From positions 10,885,823-10,949,822 of the forward strand of contig NC_085138.1 in the NCBI RefSeq assembly GCF_035046485.1: a stretch of DNA of 64,000 bases, written 5' to 3'. The position numbers were made by a program, and so were the translations under genes. This stretch comes from Aedes albopictus (taxonomy: Eukaryota; Arthropoda; Insecta; Diptera; Culicidae). Below are positions 11,972-23,639 of the stretch, in pieces (the stretch's first letter is position 1; every line of letters begins with the position of its first letter). The notes under the pieces are model-generated. The model was not told where the DNA came from and searched no databases. It was given only the letters and a program-made list of their open reading frames with translations.

Positions 11972-14900
11972 GTGGCTACGGTTAGGATAGCTCAGATCAA
12001 TCTTCAGCATAAAAGAACAGCAACGATCAATCTTTGCAGACTTATGCAAAATGGTACAGCCCAAGTGGCCTTGGTACAAGAACCTTACTTTCGTAAGGGA
12101 AATTTCTATCTAGGAAACCTTGTGAACCCGGTGTTTGCCACTTTCAGTAAACATGAAATGGCAAACTCGCGTGTCATGCCTCGAGCCTGTGTGCTTGTCA
12201 ACAACGCAATAGTTGCTACACTCATCTCTGAACTAACCACCAGAGATGTATGTGCTATCACAATTGATGTATCTGTTGGAAACCTCAACAGGAAATACGT
12301 CTATTGTTCTGTGTATTTACCACATGATGAACCATCCCCTACGGATGCTTTCAAACAAGTCATCGCATACTGCACTTCAAAAGGCCTTCCGCTAATTGTT
12401 GGCAGTGATGCTAATGCTCACCATATCATCTGGGGCAGCTCAGACATTAACTTGAGAGGCTCCAGTTTGATGGAGTACTTAAGTAGTACAGATCTTGCAT
12501 TACTTAACATAGGCAACCGCCCCACCTTCATGGTATCTGCTAGAGAGGAAGTGTTAGATATAACGCTTTGCTCTAGCAGAATTAGTCACGAGCTGACCAA
12601 TTGGCATGTGTCAGATGAAGAATCTTTATCTGACCATCGCTATATCTTTTTTGAACATTTAAATGTTACTTCGCAAACATTGCGTTTCAGGAATCCTCGG
12701 TCAACAAACTGGGATCTTTATACTGATTTGGTTGCAGCCAAATTTCATGGATATTCACCATCCATTGACACTCCAAGTGATTTAGATGATGCCGTTGATA
12801 CTACAACGACCTTCATCATGGAAGCTTTTGAAGAAGCATGCCCTCTACGGTCTGTGAAGATCACAAGAGGAACCCCTTGGTGGAACTCTGATCTGGCGAA
12901 ACTCAGGAAACAATGTAGAAAGAGTTGGAACAGACGACGTTCGGCTGGTTCGGAGGCTTTCAGGTCGGCTCGCAAGGCCTACAGGAAAGCTCTCCGGTCT
13001 GCTGAACGATCCGGCTGGAAAAACCTTTGTACAAATGTTTCCAGCTTGAGTGAAGTCAGTCGATTAAACAAAATCCTTGCGAAATCTAAGGATTTCCGGG
13101 TGAACGAACTTCGTTTGCCAAATGGCGATCTGACTTCCTCTGATGAGGAAGTTCTGGAATGCTTATTCAGCACACACTTCCCTGGATGTGTGGATATTAC
13201 ATCTTCGGATGATCCTGATGTCTTTTCTTGTAGTTATGATTCTTTAGCTTCGGCTCGGAGTATTGTAACTATAGAATCGATTGAGTGGGCTCTTAATAGC
13301 TTTGCTCCTTTCAAATCTCCTGGGGCAGATGGGATTTATCCTATTTTGCTTCAGAAGGGATTTGATTATTTCAAACATGTTTTGAAAAAAACTACTTGTT
13401 TGCAGTTTTGCTACAGGGTATATTCCCAAATCCTGGAGGGATATTACTGTAAAGTTTATTCCGAAAGTGGGTCGTGCGTCGTATGAAGAAGCAAAGAGTT
13501 TCAGACCTATCAGTTTGACCTCTTTTCTTCTGAAATGCTTAGAACGCATTGTGGATCATCATATCCGTGATGTTCATCTGGCCAACGTGCCTCTTCATGT
13601 GAACCAACATGCCTACCAATCTGGTAAGTCCACTGTGACTCTTTTACACAAGGTTGTTTACGATATCGAGAAAGCATTCGCTCAAAAGCAATCTTGTTTG
13701 GGTGTTTTCTTAGATATCGAGGGTGCCTTTGACAACGTGCCTTTCGATGCCATATTGGAAGCCGCACGGAGTCATGGTATATCTCCAATGATTTCCAATT
13801 GGATTCACCAAATGCTCAAAAACCGATATCTCTTCTCGACATTGCGTCTAGCAGGGATTAGGAAATTGAGTGTTTGTGGATGCCCCCAAGGGGGAGTCTT
13901 ATCACCGCTTTTGTGGAATCTCGTAGCAGATACGCTATTGAGGCAACTCAATAATAGCGGTTTTCCTACTTATGGTTTTGCCGACGACTACCTAACATTG
14001 TTAGTTGGTATGTGCATCAGCACCCTTTTCGACCTGATGCAAAACGCCCTTCAGGTAGTTGAGGATTGGTGTCGCCAATATGGCCTTTCGGTTAATCCGA
14101 GTAAAACATCTATTGTTCTTTTCACGGAAAGGCGAAACCGTAATGGCGTTCGACCTTTGCGTCTCTTTGATTCTGAAATCGATGTGACTGAACAGGTAAA
14201 GTACGTTGGAGTCATTCTTGATTCCAAGCTTTCCTGGACACCTCACATTGAGTTCAGAATCAAGAAAGCTTGTATGGCCTTCGGGCAATGCCGGCGTACT
14301 TTTGGTACAACTTGGGGTCTAAAACCCAAGAATATCAAATGGATTTACACAACTGTGGTTCGGCCAATATTGGCCTATGGATGTCTTGTGTGGTGGCAAA
14401 AGGGTGAAGTGAGAACGGTCCAATCAAAATTAGGCCATCTCCAAAGGATGTGCCTAATGGCGATGTCTGGAGCGTTCTCTTCAACTCCTACGGCAGCGCT
14501 AGAAGTTCCCTTTGACGTTGCCCCACTACACATTCATCTCAAACAAGAAGCCCTTTCTTGCACTTACCGGTTACGGGTACTCGGTCTACTAGAGGAAACT
14601 TCTGTGAACCGCAGTTCAACACACACCTCGTTGTTTCCACTTTTGGTGAATTGGGACAAAATTGTCCTTGCTCCAAGTGATCTTACAATTGCTTGTAATT
14701 TTCCATATAGGACATTTTCCACGAAATTCCCTTCCCGGGAAGAGTGGACATCTGGTTATCTGGAAAGAAGTATTTCAGACGGCATCGTATGTTACACTGA
14801 TGGCTCTCTTCTCGAAGGTCGAGCAGGTCTCTCTCTCTCTTCTTGGCGTAACGTCCTCATTGGGACAAAGCCTGCTTTCCAGCTTAGTGTTCTATGAGCA

Positions 14901-15913
14901 CTTCCACAGTTATTAACTGAGAGCTTCCTCTGCCAATGACCATTTTGCATGTGTATATCGTGTGGCAGGCACGAAGATACTCTATGCCCAAGGAAGTCAA
15001 GGAAATTTCCTTTACGAAAAGATCCTGGACCGACCGGGAATCGAACCCGTCACCCTCAGCATGGTCATGCTGAATACCCGTGCGTTTACCGCCTCGGCTA
15101 TATGGGCCCTAAGGTCGAGCAGGTGCTGGTGTTTATTCTCGTGAGCTAAGGCTGTATCAGTCTTATTCACTTGGTAGACACTGCACCGTTTTTCAGGCCG
15201 AAATCTTTGCTCTTATGTGCGGAGTGCAATCAGCACTTCAGCAGCACGTAATGGGCAAAGTAATATACTTCTGTTCAGATAGCCAGGCTGCTATTAAAGC
15301 ACTTGCTTCGGCCAACTCCAGGTCGAAGATAGTTATCGCTTGTCGAACTCAAATCGAGGAGCTGAATTCAGCAAACGCTGTTCACCTTCTATGGGTACCT
15401 GGTCATTCTTCCATCGCTGGAAATGAATTGGCTGATGAGTTAGCTCGCTCTGGAGCATCACATGACTTCATTGGCCCTGAGCCAGCTATTCCGATATCGA
15501 AGTGTTGGATTAAGCTTCAGATTCACACCTGGGCTGTCACTCAACACAGACAATATTGGAATAGTTTGGAGTCATGTCGTCAAACCAAATTGTATAGTGC
15601 TGAGCCATCTCTACGGGTGGCGAAGTATCTAACTAATCTGTCTAAGCAGAATTGCAGCATGCTGGTCAAAGCATTGACTGGCCACTGCCGACTCAGCTAT
15701 CACATGGCGAATATTCAGCAAGCTGATTCATTTGCCTGTGATAGCTGTGAATCCGATTATGGAACTTCGTATCATTTGATATGTAACTGTCCAGTTTTCG
15801 CGCAACTGCGTTTCCGAGTATTCGGTAAACACTTATTAAGTGAAACTGACTTCAGAAACCTGAATCTTCAGGATATTCTGTTGTTCTTAACCCGCTGTGG
15901 TAAAGAGCTATAG
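11972..15913 (+). pseudogene. LINE polyprotein: AP endonuclease, reverse transcriptase, RNase H (broken)
   Basis: The protein would nick target DNA, prime reverse transcription there and remove RNA. From 11972 the AP-endonuclease part shows QEPY (E37), GSDANAH (D146) and SDH (220-222). The RT follows with FLDIEGAFD (motif A), GCPQGGVLSPLLWNL (motif B) and YGFADD (motif C, near 13980). Then comes RNase H with YTDGS, DSQAA and PGHSSIAGNELAD. There are two breaks. A seven-A run at about 13387 shifts the frame before the RT, which continues in the frame opening near 13467. A SINE splits RNase H at 14829. Beyond the SINE the frame is open to the stop at 15911-15913. No ATG lies between the preceding in-frame stop (11951) and the endonuclease; 11972 is a GTG. 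How translation would start is unclear. Confidence 0.85.
14829..15110 (-). mobile_element. tRNA-headed SINE, family 2, inserted in the LINE RNase H
   Basis: On the minus strand it starts GGGCCCATATAGCCGAGGCG with B box GGGTTCGATTCCC, and ends in a (GA)n tail seen as CTCTCTCTCT at 14829. The 14-bp duplications AAGGTCGAGCAGGT lie at 14815-14828 and 15111-15124. The body resembles family 1 (shared AACTGTGGAAGTGCTCA and GAACACTAAG), but the tRNA-like head differs. It disables the host LINE. Confidence 0.9.
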
Positions 15914-16167
15914 GCTCTCTTTCGCTTTATGCGTAATTACAGTGCCCTTTTCAGGGCGCTGTTTGAACCCATTGTGGTACGCTTGTGCGTTAGTACCCTC
16001 TTCCAGGGTATTTTTCCTATTTCCCTACCTGTCCCTATCCCCATCCAAATCCTTTTTCCTTCCTTTTCCCTCAGGTAGATGATGAAATAGGCTGTTATTT
16101 TGGCGATGGCACAAATGTCCCAAATGGAGGATAACGTGCCTCTGGAGCCGGCCTTCTGATACCTGAT

Positions 16168-16232
16168 AGGTACTTCCTAGGGGCACTCGCTTGTCCAAAA
16201 TAATTCCAAGCTCCACTGAAATGTCCAGGAAT
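16168..16232. repeat. 65-bp direct repeat, right flank of LINE
   Basis: Partner of 11373-11437; see that entry. Confidence 0.8.
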
Positions 16233-16376
16233 CTCAGTTTTCGCTACTCGATTTTTTGGCCAAAAAATCCTTCGAGAAATGCCGCACCATTTTCGCCAAC
16301 TGCTTATTCTGGTACTTAATGCGAAATCAATCAGTAAGATCCATGAAAATCTTCTTCAAATAATACACCAAATAGC

Positions 16377-16643
16377 TTCTTCTTCTTCTTCTGCATGGCT
16401 CTACGTCCCCACTGGGACTTGGCCTGTCTCTCTTCAACTTAGTGTTCTTTGAGCACTTCCACAGTTATTAATTGAAGGGCTTTCTTTGCCTGCTGTTGCA
16501 TGAATTTGTATATTGTGAGGCAAGCACAATGATACACTATGCCCAGGGAGTCATAAAAACTTTCCCGACTGGAACGGGAATCGAACCCGCCGTCTCCGGA
16601 TTAGCAATCCATAGCCTTAACCACTAGGCTAATTGGAGACCCC
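16377..16643 (-). mobile_element. tRNA-headed SINE, family 1
   Basis: It has the same head and body as 5589-5876, with a short (GAA)n tail. The 13-bp duplications TACACCAAATAGC (16364-16376) and TACACCAAACAGC (16644-16656) differ by one base. Confidence 0.85.
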
Positions 16644-16700
16644 TACACCAAACAGCCTCCGGATTAAACTTCCCTGATGATTCCAGCTTCCTCAGACTTA

Positions 16701-16789
16701 GGCCGTTCGCAATGCTGTTTTATTTTGTATGGCGAGTTTTAAAATTTTTAAAACTCGCCATACAAAATAAAACAGCATTGCGAACGGTC
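16701..16789. mobile_element. 89-bp hairpin MITE with TTA duplication
   Basis: A nearly perfect palindrome runs from GGCCGTTCGCAATGCTG to its complement ending GAACGGTC. It is flanked by TTA at 16698-16700 and 16790-16792. A 3-bp TTA site is typical of PIF/Harbinger-type elements, so I infer that class. The transcript would be an almost continuous hairpin. Confidence 0.75.
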
Positions 16790-16792
16790 TTA

Positions 16793-18614
16793 GGCATGTA
16801 GTTTATACCCTGTCAGAATATTTAAACTACTGAAACTAAAACTTGTTATTGGTTACCTTAACGACGCTACAACTAGTGTATTGCATCACAGATATCTAAT
16901 TTCATTGGTTTTGATATCGCCGAGAGTCGACGGTGCTCATACTTAAACAGGAGGACTAAATTTAAGACTACAAGTGATGAATATATCGAGCATTGCAACG
17001 AGTTGTATAGTAACCTTGATGCATTGAATTTTTATTATGCAACTTATTTGGATTGCATAATGTTTATTATGCAAGTCATTTGAACCAGTAAAACCAGTTA
17101 AAAAGTGGGTCATTATGATACTGAATGTATGATTCTGAATTGCAGAAATAATAATTTCAAGACTGTCTCAAAAATAAATTTCTTAAAGTTTTCGTTAATC
17201 ATGCTCAACTTTTTTCAATTTAACTTTGTGGAAATAATAACACAATCCATTTGTATCACTTTTGCAGGTCAGGCTTGGCTACAACTATAAGGTAGAGAGA
17301 GTAAATCAGTTCTTTTGAATTTGTGCACGTTTTGGGATTCATATGAACCATGACAAGTTTCAGCTCTATCAGTCAAACTGTATTTTAGGATAAAGCATAA
17401 ACATTTTTTTGAAAATTATATTTTTGTTTTTGAAAACGTTAGCTATACGCAGATGGAAAGAATAGTGTGAATTTACAAACAAATGAAGTTTACACGGCAT
17501 TTAATGCCATTTATTTTTACATGTGTAGTTACAAACATTCATCCAGCTTTAGTTTTTACTTTGCTTTATGTATCCAATAATCCCTTCAACTTATGAACAG
17601 AATTCCAACCGAGAAACCGTTTTCACTTTCAATTAAGCACTTTTCAATTTGTTATTCTGCCGAGCAGTTTTCCACTTGGCGCTCAAACCCCTCTGCCATG
17701 CCAATTGATTCATTTCGATTGTGTTTTTGTCCCGGTTGGTCGACGGCGACGACGACGACGCACACACAACACCCACAAACACACTTCTCGTCTCGCACAG
17801 GATCCGGGAATTTGTCGGTACAAAAAACACTGGCTGGTTCCCCATTCAGAGCGAGAGCCACCCTCCCTAGTGCCGTACCGCGACGACGATTATTGCACAC
17901 CAAACGATGTCCGATGTTATTAGTTGCAGGTAGCTGTACCTGGCGAGGTGGCAGAAACATGCACCTTCAACGTACTTTTTTTCCCTCCTGTCGTTGATTG
18001 CACTCTGCGAGTTTTTCCCACACACGGACACAGCGAGCGTTCGGCTAGCTACACCTCAGGATAAAACGGGACGCGTCCGATTCGAATTGCGACTCGAGTG
18101 AAACTGGCGACGATTAAATATGAATGCCGATGTTTGGAACTGAGCTGAGTTGAGCTCGCTCGCTGGAGGACACACATGTACCTAGGTTTCCATCCGCTAA
18201 ACCGATGATGATGGGAACGCAACTATTAGCCTTGCCTTGGCTCGAGGCGTGCGTGAGGTTGAGTCCTCCGGACCACGACGACGTGAGAGGAATTTTCCCG
18301 TCGGGGACTGGAAAATGCACTCGTGGTGAAGAGCGGGAGAAAACTGGGAAATTCTCCCATCGGTTGAGAGTTGCTCTCCCGGTGAGATGGAGAAGAAGGA
18401 TCTGGTGAGAAGAGTGAGTTTGTGAGAAAATTGCACACGAAAAGCCACATCATATACGTTGAGTTCCGTGGTGAATATAAGTTTGAATTGGATGTAAATA
18501 TAGGTCGTTTCAGTGGGTTCTCAGTAAGATATGGCGGCAAAGCAATTTCTGCAGAAAAGATACAATTTTAATAATATTATACAAAGATACAATTTTACTA
18601 TACATTTTTATATA
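16793..18614. other. Unassigned intergenic DNA, GC-richer from 17.6 to 18.4 kb
   Basis: 16.8-17.5 kb is AT-rich with TTATGCAA/TTGCATAA inverted words at 17030-17090. 17.6-18.4 kb is richer in CpG with (CGA)n (17740-17760) and purine-rich tracts (18300-18420). Frames here are short and lack domains. It could be a 5' UTR or regulatory region of an unseen gene, but nothing in the sequence proves that. Confidence 0.4.
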
Positions 18615-18628
18615 CATTTTACATTACT

Positions 18629-18910
18629 CTCTCTCTCTCTCTTCTTGGCGTAACGTCCTCATTGGGACAAAGCCTGCTTCTCAGCTTAGTTTTCTATGAG
18701 CACTTCCACAGTTATTAACTGAGAGCTTCCTCTGCCAATGACCATTTTGCATGCGTATATCGTGTGGCAGGCACGAAGATACTCTATGCCCAAGGAAGTC
18801 AAGGAAATTTCCTTTACGAAAAGATCCTGGACCGACCGGGAATCGAACCCGTCACCCTCAGCATGGTCATGCTGAATACCCGTGCGTTTACCGCCTCGGC
18901 TATATGGGCC
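18629..18910 (-). mobile_element. tRNA-headed SINE, family 2
   Basis: It is very similar to 14829-15110 over its whole length. Flanks share CATTTTACATTACT-like sequence (18615-18628 and about 18910-18930), consistent with a target duplication blurred by local ACATT repeats. Confidence 0.85.
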
Positions 18911-19920
18911 CATTTTACATTTACATTACTATACATTTTATTATACAAAGAATACAATTTTAATCATATTATGATGTTGAAGGGATTTTTTGTCAACGCA
19001 GGATTTAATGTGTTATTAGCTTCTAAAATGACGAGAGCAAGAATACAGATAACGGCCATTTGTTTCATTTTTTCGACCTCAGGACTGTTCCACACTTATT
19101 TTACCTGCTGTGCTCTACGTCCGTCTTGTACTAACAGCATCTTTTATGAACAGAATATTTGCATGGCTGCTCTCTGGTCAGGCCTGGATTAAGGTTGACT
19201 TGGGTCTGGGGCTGGAGCGGAATTGAAGGCTTTTCTGTACAACAAAAGCGTTGAGCAAAAAACAGTTTTAAGTGTTTTTAATTATAGCCATTATTTCGAA
19301 TTTTAACGAAGAAAAAGCAGAAGTAAACGCTGTCATCTTACGAACTGTTTCGTTGCAGGCACAACGAATGATATTTGTAAGATGAACGAGCGATTTCATA
19401 CAATAAATCAAAACGAATTTTCAGTACGACAAATGTTTTTGGATTCCCTAAAATGTGGGGTTCGTAGCCAGGGTCCCACAAACTTTCATTTCTATTTTCC
19501 GTGCCGTAGAATCGCAAATCTTCGCCTTTTTCCACATTGAACGCACTTGATTCACTCGAATCTTCTTTCTGATGGCAGTGATAACTCCCATAAGCATAAG
19601 GATAAGCAAGTAGGGCGGAATTAAAAGGTACGAAACTGATTACACTCATTAGAAGATGAAATCTTGGATTCATCCAGTAACTCTTGCTAAGGATTCTATC
19701 TTGTATACCTTCTCTGGATTCCTCTATATTCCCTAATAGATTTCTTTTGATTCTTTAGGAAATTCTCAAATATTCCTTTAGGGAATTCAGGAGTTAACTG
19801 TATCAGAAATTTTCGGAACAGTAGTTTAGTGTGTAATCCAGGAATCCGATCTAGAGATTATTCCAAGAACTCCTAAAGGAATTCCATCAACCGTGTTGGT
19901 TTGCCACAAGGAAATCTTAC
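18911..19920. other. Unassigned intergenic DNA
   Basis: No gene or complete element is recognised. 19680-19890 has GGAATTCC/TTCCTTTAGG-like words that may be decayed fragments of the 24-bp array. Confidence 0.4.
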
Positions 19921-19925
19921 TTACA

Positions 19926-20960
19926 TTACCGATCAGGCTAAGGCCGGGGTGGCCTCTGCTGTACATAGTAGCCGTCTCCATTCCACTCGGTCCATGGCTG
20001 TTTGTCTTCAGTTCCGCACTCTGCGTAGGGTCCGCAAATCGTCCTCCACTTGGTCGACCCACCTAACTCGCTGCGCTCCACGTCTTCTTGTACCGGTCGG
20101 ATGACTCTCAAGAACGGGTTGCTATCCAACATCCTGATGACGTGACCCGCCCACCGTAGCCTCCCGATTTTCGCGGTATGGACGATGGTTGGTTCTCTCA
20201 GCAGCTGATGCAGCTCGTGGTTCATTCGCCTTCTCCAAGTCCCGTCTTCCATCTGCACTCCACCGTAGATGGTACGCAACACCTTCCGTTCGAAAACTAA
20301 AAGGGCGCGTTGGTCCTCTGCACGTAGGGTCCATGTTTCGTGTCCATAGAGGACGACCGGTCTAATCAGCGTTTTGTAGATAGTTAACTTCGTGTTACGG
20401 CGAACTTTATTCTATCGTAGAGTTCTGCGGAGTCCAAAGTATGCACGATTTCCTGCCACAATGCGCCTCTGAATTTCTCTGCTGGTGTCGTTGTCGGCGG
20501 TCATCAGTGAGCCCAAGTACACGAATTCTTCAACCACCTCGATTTCATCACTGTCGATATAAATTCGGGTTGGCGGGCGCGCTGATTCCTCCCTGGAGCC
20601 CTTTGCCATCATGTACTTTGTCTTCGACACATTAATGACTAATCCGATTCGTCTGGCTTCACTCTTTAGTCGGATGTACGTTTCCGCCATCGTCTCAAAT
20701 TTACGAGCAATAATATCAATATCATCAGCAAAACCAAGCAGCTGAACGGGCTTCGTGAAAATCGTCCCACTCGTGTTTATTCCCGCTCTCCTTATTACAC
20801 CTTCTAACGCAATGTTGAACAGCAAGCACGAAAGACCATCTTGCCGTAACCATCTGCGAGATTCGAGGGGACTCGAGAGTGTCCCTGATACTCGAACTAC
20901 GCACAACACTCGATGCATCGTCGCCTCGATCAATCGTATCAGTTTATCCGGGAAGCTACA
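19926..20960 (-). pseudogene. RTE-like LINE reverse transcriptase, 5'-truncated and frameshifted
   Basis: On the minus strand from 20933 to 20412 the frame carries LLFNIALEGVIRRAG and LLGFADDIDIIAR (FADD near residues 68-71), then SKTKYM and EFVYLGSL, the RT palm-to-thumb order. After stops near 20412 a second frame (20282-19938) carries the C-terminal RTE-type stretch with RRRMNHEL and RLRWAGHVIRM. Endonuclease and N-terminal RT are missing, as in 5'-truncated LINE copies. The family is RTE-like (JAM1-type named from memory). It is non-functional as it stands. Confidence 0.75.
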
Positions 20961-23130
20961 TATCGAATATACCCATATTTCATGCTTTTAGAGCCTAAAC
21001 TTTCGTTTAACAGTCGCCAGCTTGAATTTGGAGCCGCCATGTTGGATTTTAGGCAGCCACCTTGGATATTCTGGTCACTATTTTTTAACTCCCGTCTCCT
21101 TCTCCATACCAAATATACCCATATTGCATGGTTTTATAGCATAAAACTCTTTTAAATTGTCGAAATATTGAATTCGGAGCCGCCATCTTGGATTTAACAC
21201 CGCCAACTTGGATATTCTGGTCGACATTTTTGGAGTTAAGACATCTTCTCTATACCAAGTACACCCATATTGCATGTTTAGAGCCTAAACGCCATTGAAC
21301 AGCCGCCATCTTGCATTGGCTAAAATATAAACGACTCATAAAAAAGTGATCATTTTCCATATCAAAATTAAAAATTGCCAATAAAAAAGTAGGGGTGGGA
21401 GCAATAATAAACTACAAAGTTTCCATAAACAAATCAAAAATTGCATAAATAAATCAAAACTTCCCATAAATAATTGATTTTCGAGCAATAAAAAATGTCA
21501 GAAAATCCACAAATAAATCAACAATTGCAATAAAAAACTATATTTTTTCCAACAAAAACGTTTAAATTTCCCATAAATAAATCTGATTTTTCCATAAATA
21601 ATTTAAAAATTTCCAATTGAAAAACATCAAAAAAGCAATTGAAAATTTAGCAATAAATACGAACTAATGAGCAAAGTAAAAGTATCGACTGAGCCATGCG
21701 GCGAAGCCGCATAGAGGATTGAGGAACTGAGGCGGCAGAAGGCCGCCGAAGTTTCCGAAATCCGATGCGCCGTAACTGCGTCGATTCGGTTCTAGGCAAT
21801 CCACAGATCCAAGAATTTGCCCGGTATAATGCAAACAGAGATGTTATCCTTTTTTAAAGTCCGACGAGCGTTAGCGAGTTCGGACAGCAAGCGATTGTCT
21901 GTTAAATTGCACAATAGTTTCAGTTTTTCTATCATAGTTCTATGATGAAGTATGTTCGATTTTTTTTGTTGGAAAAAATATAGTTTTTTTATTGCAATTG
22001 TTGATTTATTTGTGGAAATTCTGACATTTTTTATTGCTTGAAAATCAATTATTTATGGGAAGTTTTGATTTGTTTATGCGCTTTTTGAATTGTTTATGGA
22101 ACTTTTATAGTTTATTATTGCTTCCACCCCTATTTATTTATTGGCAATTTTCGAATTATTTATGGAATTTTTTTAATTTATCATGGGACGATTAATTGGC
22201 TGCCATCTTGCATTTTAGACCGATATCTTGGGTATTCTCTTCGCAATTTTTACCAAATATACCCATATTGCATGGTTTCAGGGCCTAAAACTCCATTAAT
22301 CAGCCACCATATTCAATTTAGAATCGCCATCTTGAATTTGTAGCCACCAACTTAAATATTCTGGTCGAAATTTTTTTACTCCGGGCATCTTCCCCATACC
22401 AAATTTGCACATATTGCATGTATTTAGAGCCTAAAACTTCATTAAATAGACGCCATTTTGAATTTGGACTCGCCATCTTGGATTTTGGGAAACCATCTTG
22501 GTTGTTTTGGGTGTCATTTTTGGACTCTGGACATCTTCCCCATATCAAATATTGCAAGGTTTTTGGGCCTAAAGCTTCATTAAACAGACGCCATCTTGAA
22601 TATGGAGCCGCCATCTTAGATATTCTGGGGACATCTTCCCCATACCAAATTTACCTATATTAAAAAACCGCCATCTTGAATTTGGAACCGCTATTTTTTA
22701 TATTCTGATCGCCATTTTTGGAGTCCAGGCTTCTTCCCCATACCAAATATACACATATTGCTTAACAGCCATCTTGGATTTTAAGCCGCTATTTTTGATA
22801 TTGTGGTCACCATTTTTTAACTCCCGTCTCCTGCTCCATACCAAATATACCCATATTGCATAGGTTTAGGGCCTAAATCTCCATTAAACAGCCGCAATCT
22901 TGAATTTGGAGCCACCATCTTGGATTTTAGACCGCCATCTTGGATATTCTGGTAGCCATTTGTGGGGTCCAGGTTTCTTCCTCATTTCAAATATACCCAT
23001 ATTGCATGGCTTTAGAGAGGGTAAAACTATATTAAACAGCCGCCATCTTGAATTTGAAATCGCTATTTCGAATATTAGGCTGCCACGTTGAATTGAAGGC
23101 CGACATCATGGAATTTCTGATCTCTAATGT
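20960..23130. repeat. Satellite array, ~146-bp period (GCCGCCATCTTG type)
   Basis: Units contain two or three GCCGCCATCTTGRATTT sub-repeats, CCCCATACCAAATATACCC and CATATTGCATGGTTTTAG. CATATTGCATG recurs near 20978, 21120, 21268, 22265, 22411, 22852 and 22998, giving steps of about 142-148 bp. The array is interrupted at 21328-22194 by an inverted-repeat element. No coding is credible. Confidence 0.8.
21328..22194. mobile_element. AT-rich inverted-repeat element inside the satellite
   Basis: The arms at about 21328-21575 and 21955-22194 are inverted copies; AAAATATAGTTTTTT-like and TTATTGGCAATTTT blocks mirror each other. The ends read TAAACGACTCAT and, inverted, TAATCGTCCCAT. The middle (about 21690-21900) is GC-rich and full of short hairpins. 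ATTGGCT near both ends may be a duplication, but boundaries are uncertain. No coding frame is present. Confidence 0.6.
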
Positions 23131-23303
23131 TGATTTCCGCACAGAACTCGTCAACCATGCTAAAGGTTATAAAAATCGCCGCAGTTTGATGTGTCGCATG
23201 ATGGGGCTTGGTTCAATTTTTTATACAACCAGTACTACCGGTGCCGGTCCGGATCACTGACCTGGTCATAACTCCGGAACGCCTTGACCGTTCCGGTACA
23301 TTT
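23130..23303 (-). repeat. ~150-bp satellite element, left piece split by the TTAA element
   Basis: On the minus strand it shows GAACCAAGCCCC, then GCGACACATCAAA and CCGGAAC-like words, matching the array at 58430-59480. It resumes right of the TTAA element at 26196. Confidence 0.6.
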
Positions 23304-23639
23304 TTAACCTTCACATACCCGCACCTTGACATCTCATTTTCAAAATGCTGGCATTTCATCAATTTTCAGCCGATTTTTTTGAAGTCGCCCTCAATCGATC
23401 ATAATTTGGTGCTAGTTTATTATACTCAAGTGGCCATGCAACATCCGGAACCATTCCGGAGATATTCCGGATTGTACTGGGGTCAGGGGGGGGTGCCAAA
23501 ATGGCAAAAAGTGATTATTTCGTGGGTTATTGTATTTAAATCATCAATTTTCAGCGTAATTTTTCTTGCGAGCAATGAAACACAATTGCAATAACCAGAT
23601 TTGTATAAGTTGACCGATCCGAACCACCGTGACAGGTTC

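Larger units (their letters stand above)
11438..16167 (+). mobile_element. Lian-like (LOA clade) non-LTR retrotransposon, nearly full length
   Basis: A 5' leader (11438-11971) is followed by endonuclease, reverse transcriptase and RNase H coding and a 3' leader ending near GATACCTGAT with no poly-A tail. Subtracting the SINE at 14829-15110 and its duplication leaves about 4.4 kb, close to the size I recall for Lian of Aedes aegypti, a LOA-clade LINE with one long frame. No separate gag-like frame with zinc knuckles is visible. It is flanked by 65-bp direct repeats. A diverged, internally deleted relative lies at 45507-46600. Confidence 0.75.

Noticed and set aside
17593..17997. 134-residue plus-strand frame as an exon
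   Set aside because: Competing frames overlap on both strands, there is no domain, and composition follows (CGA)n and CA-rich tracts.
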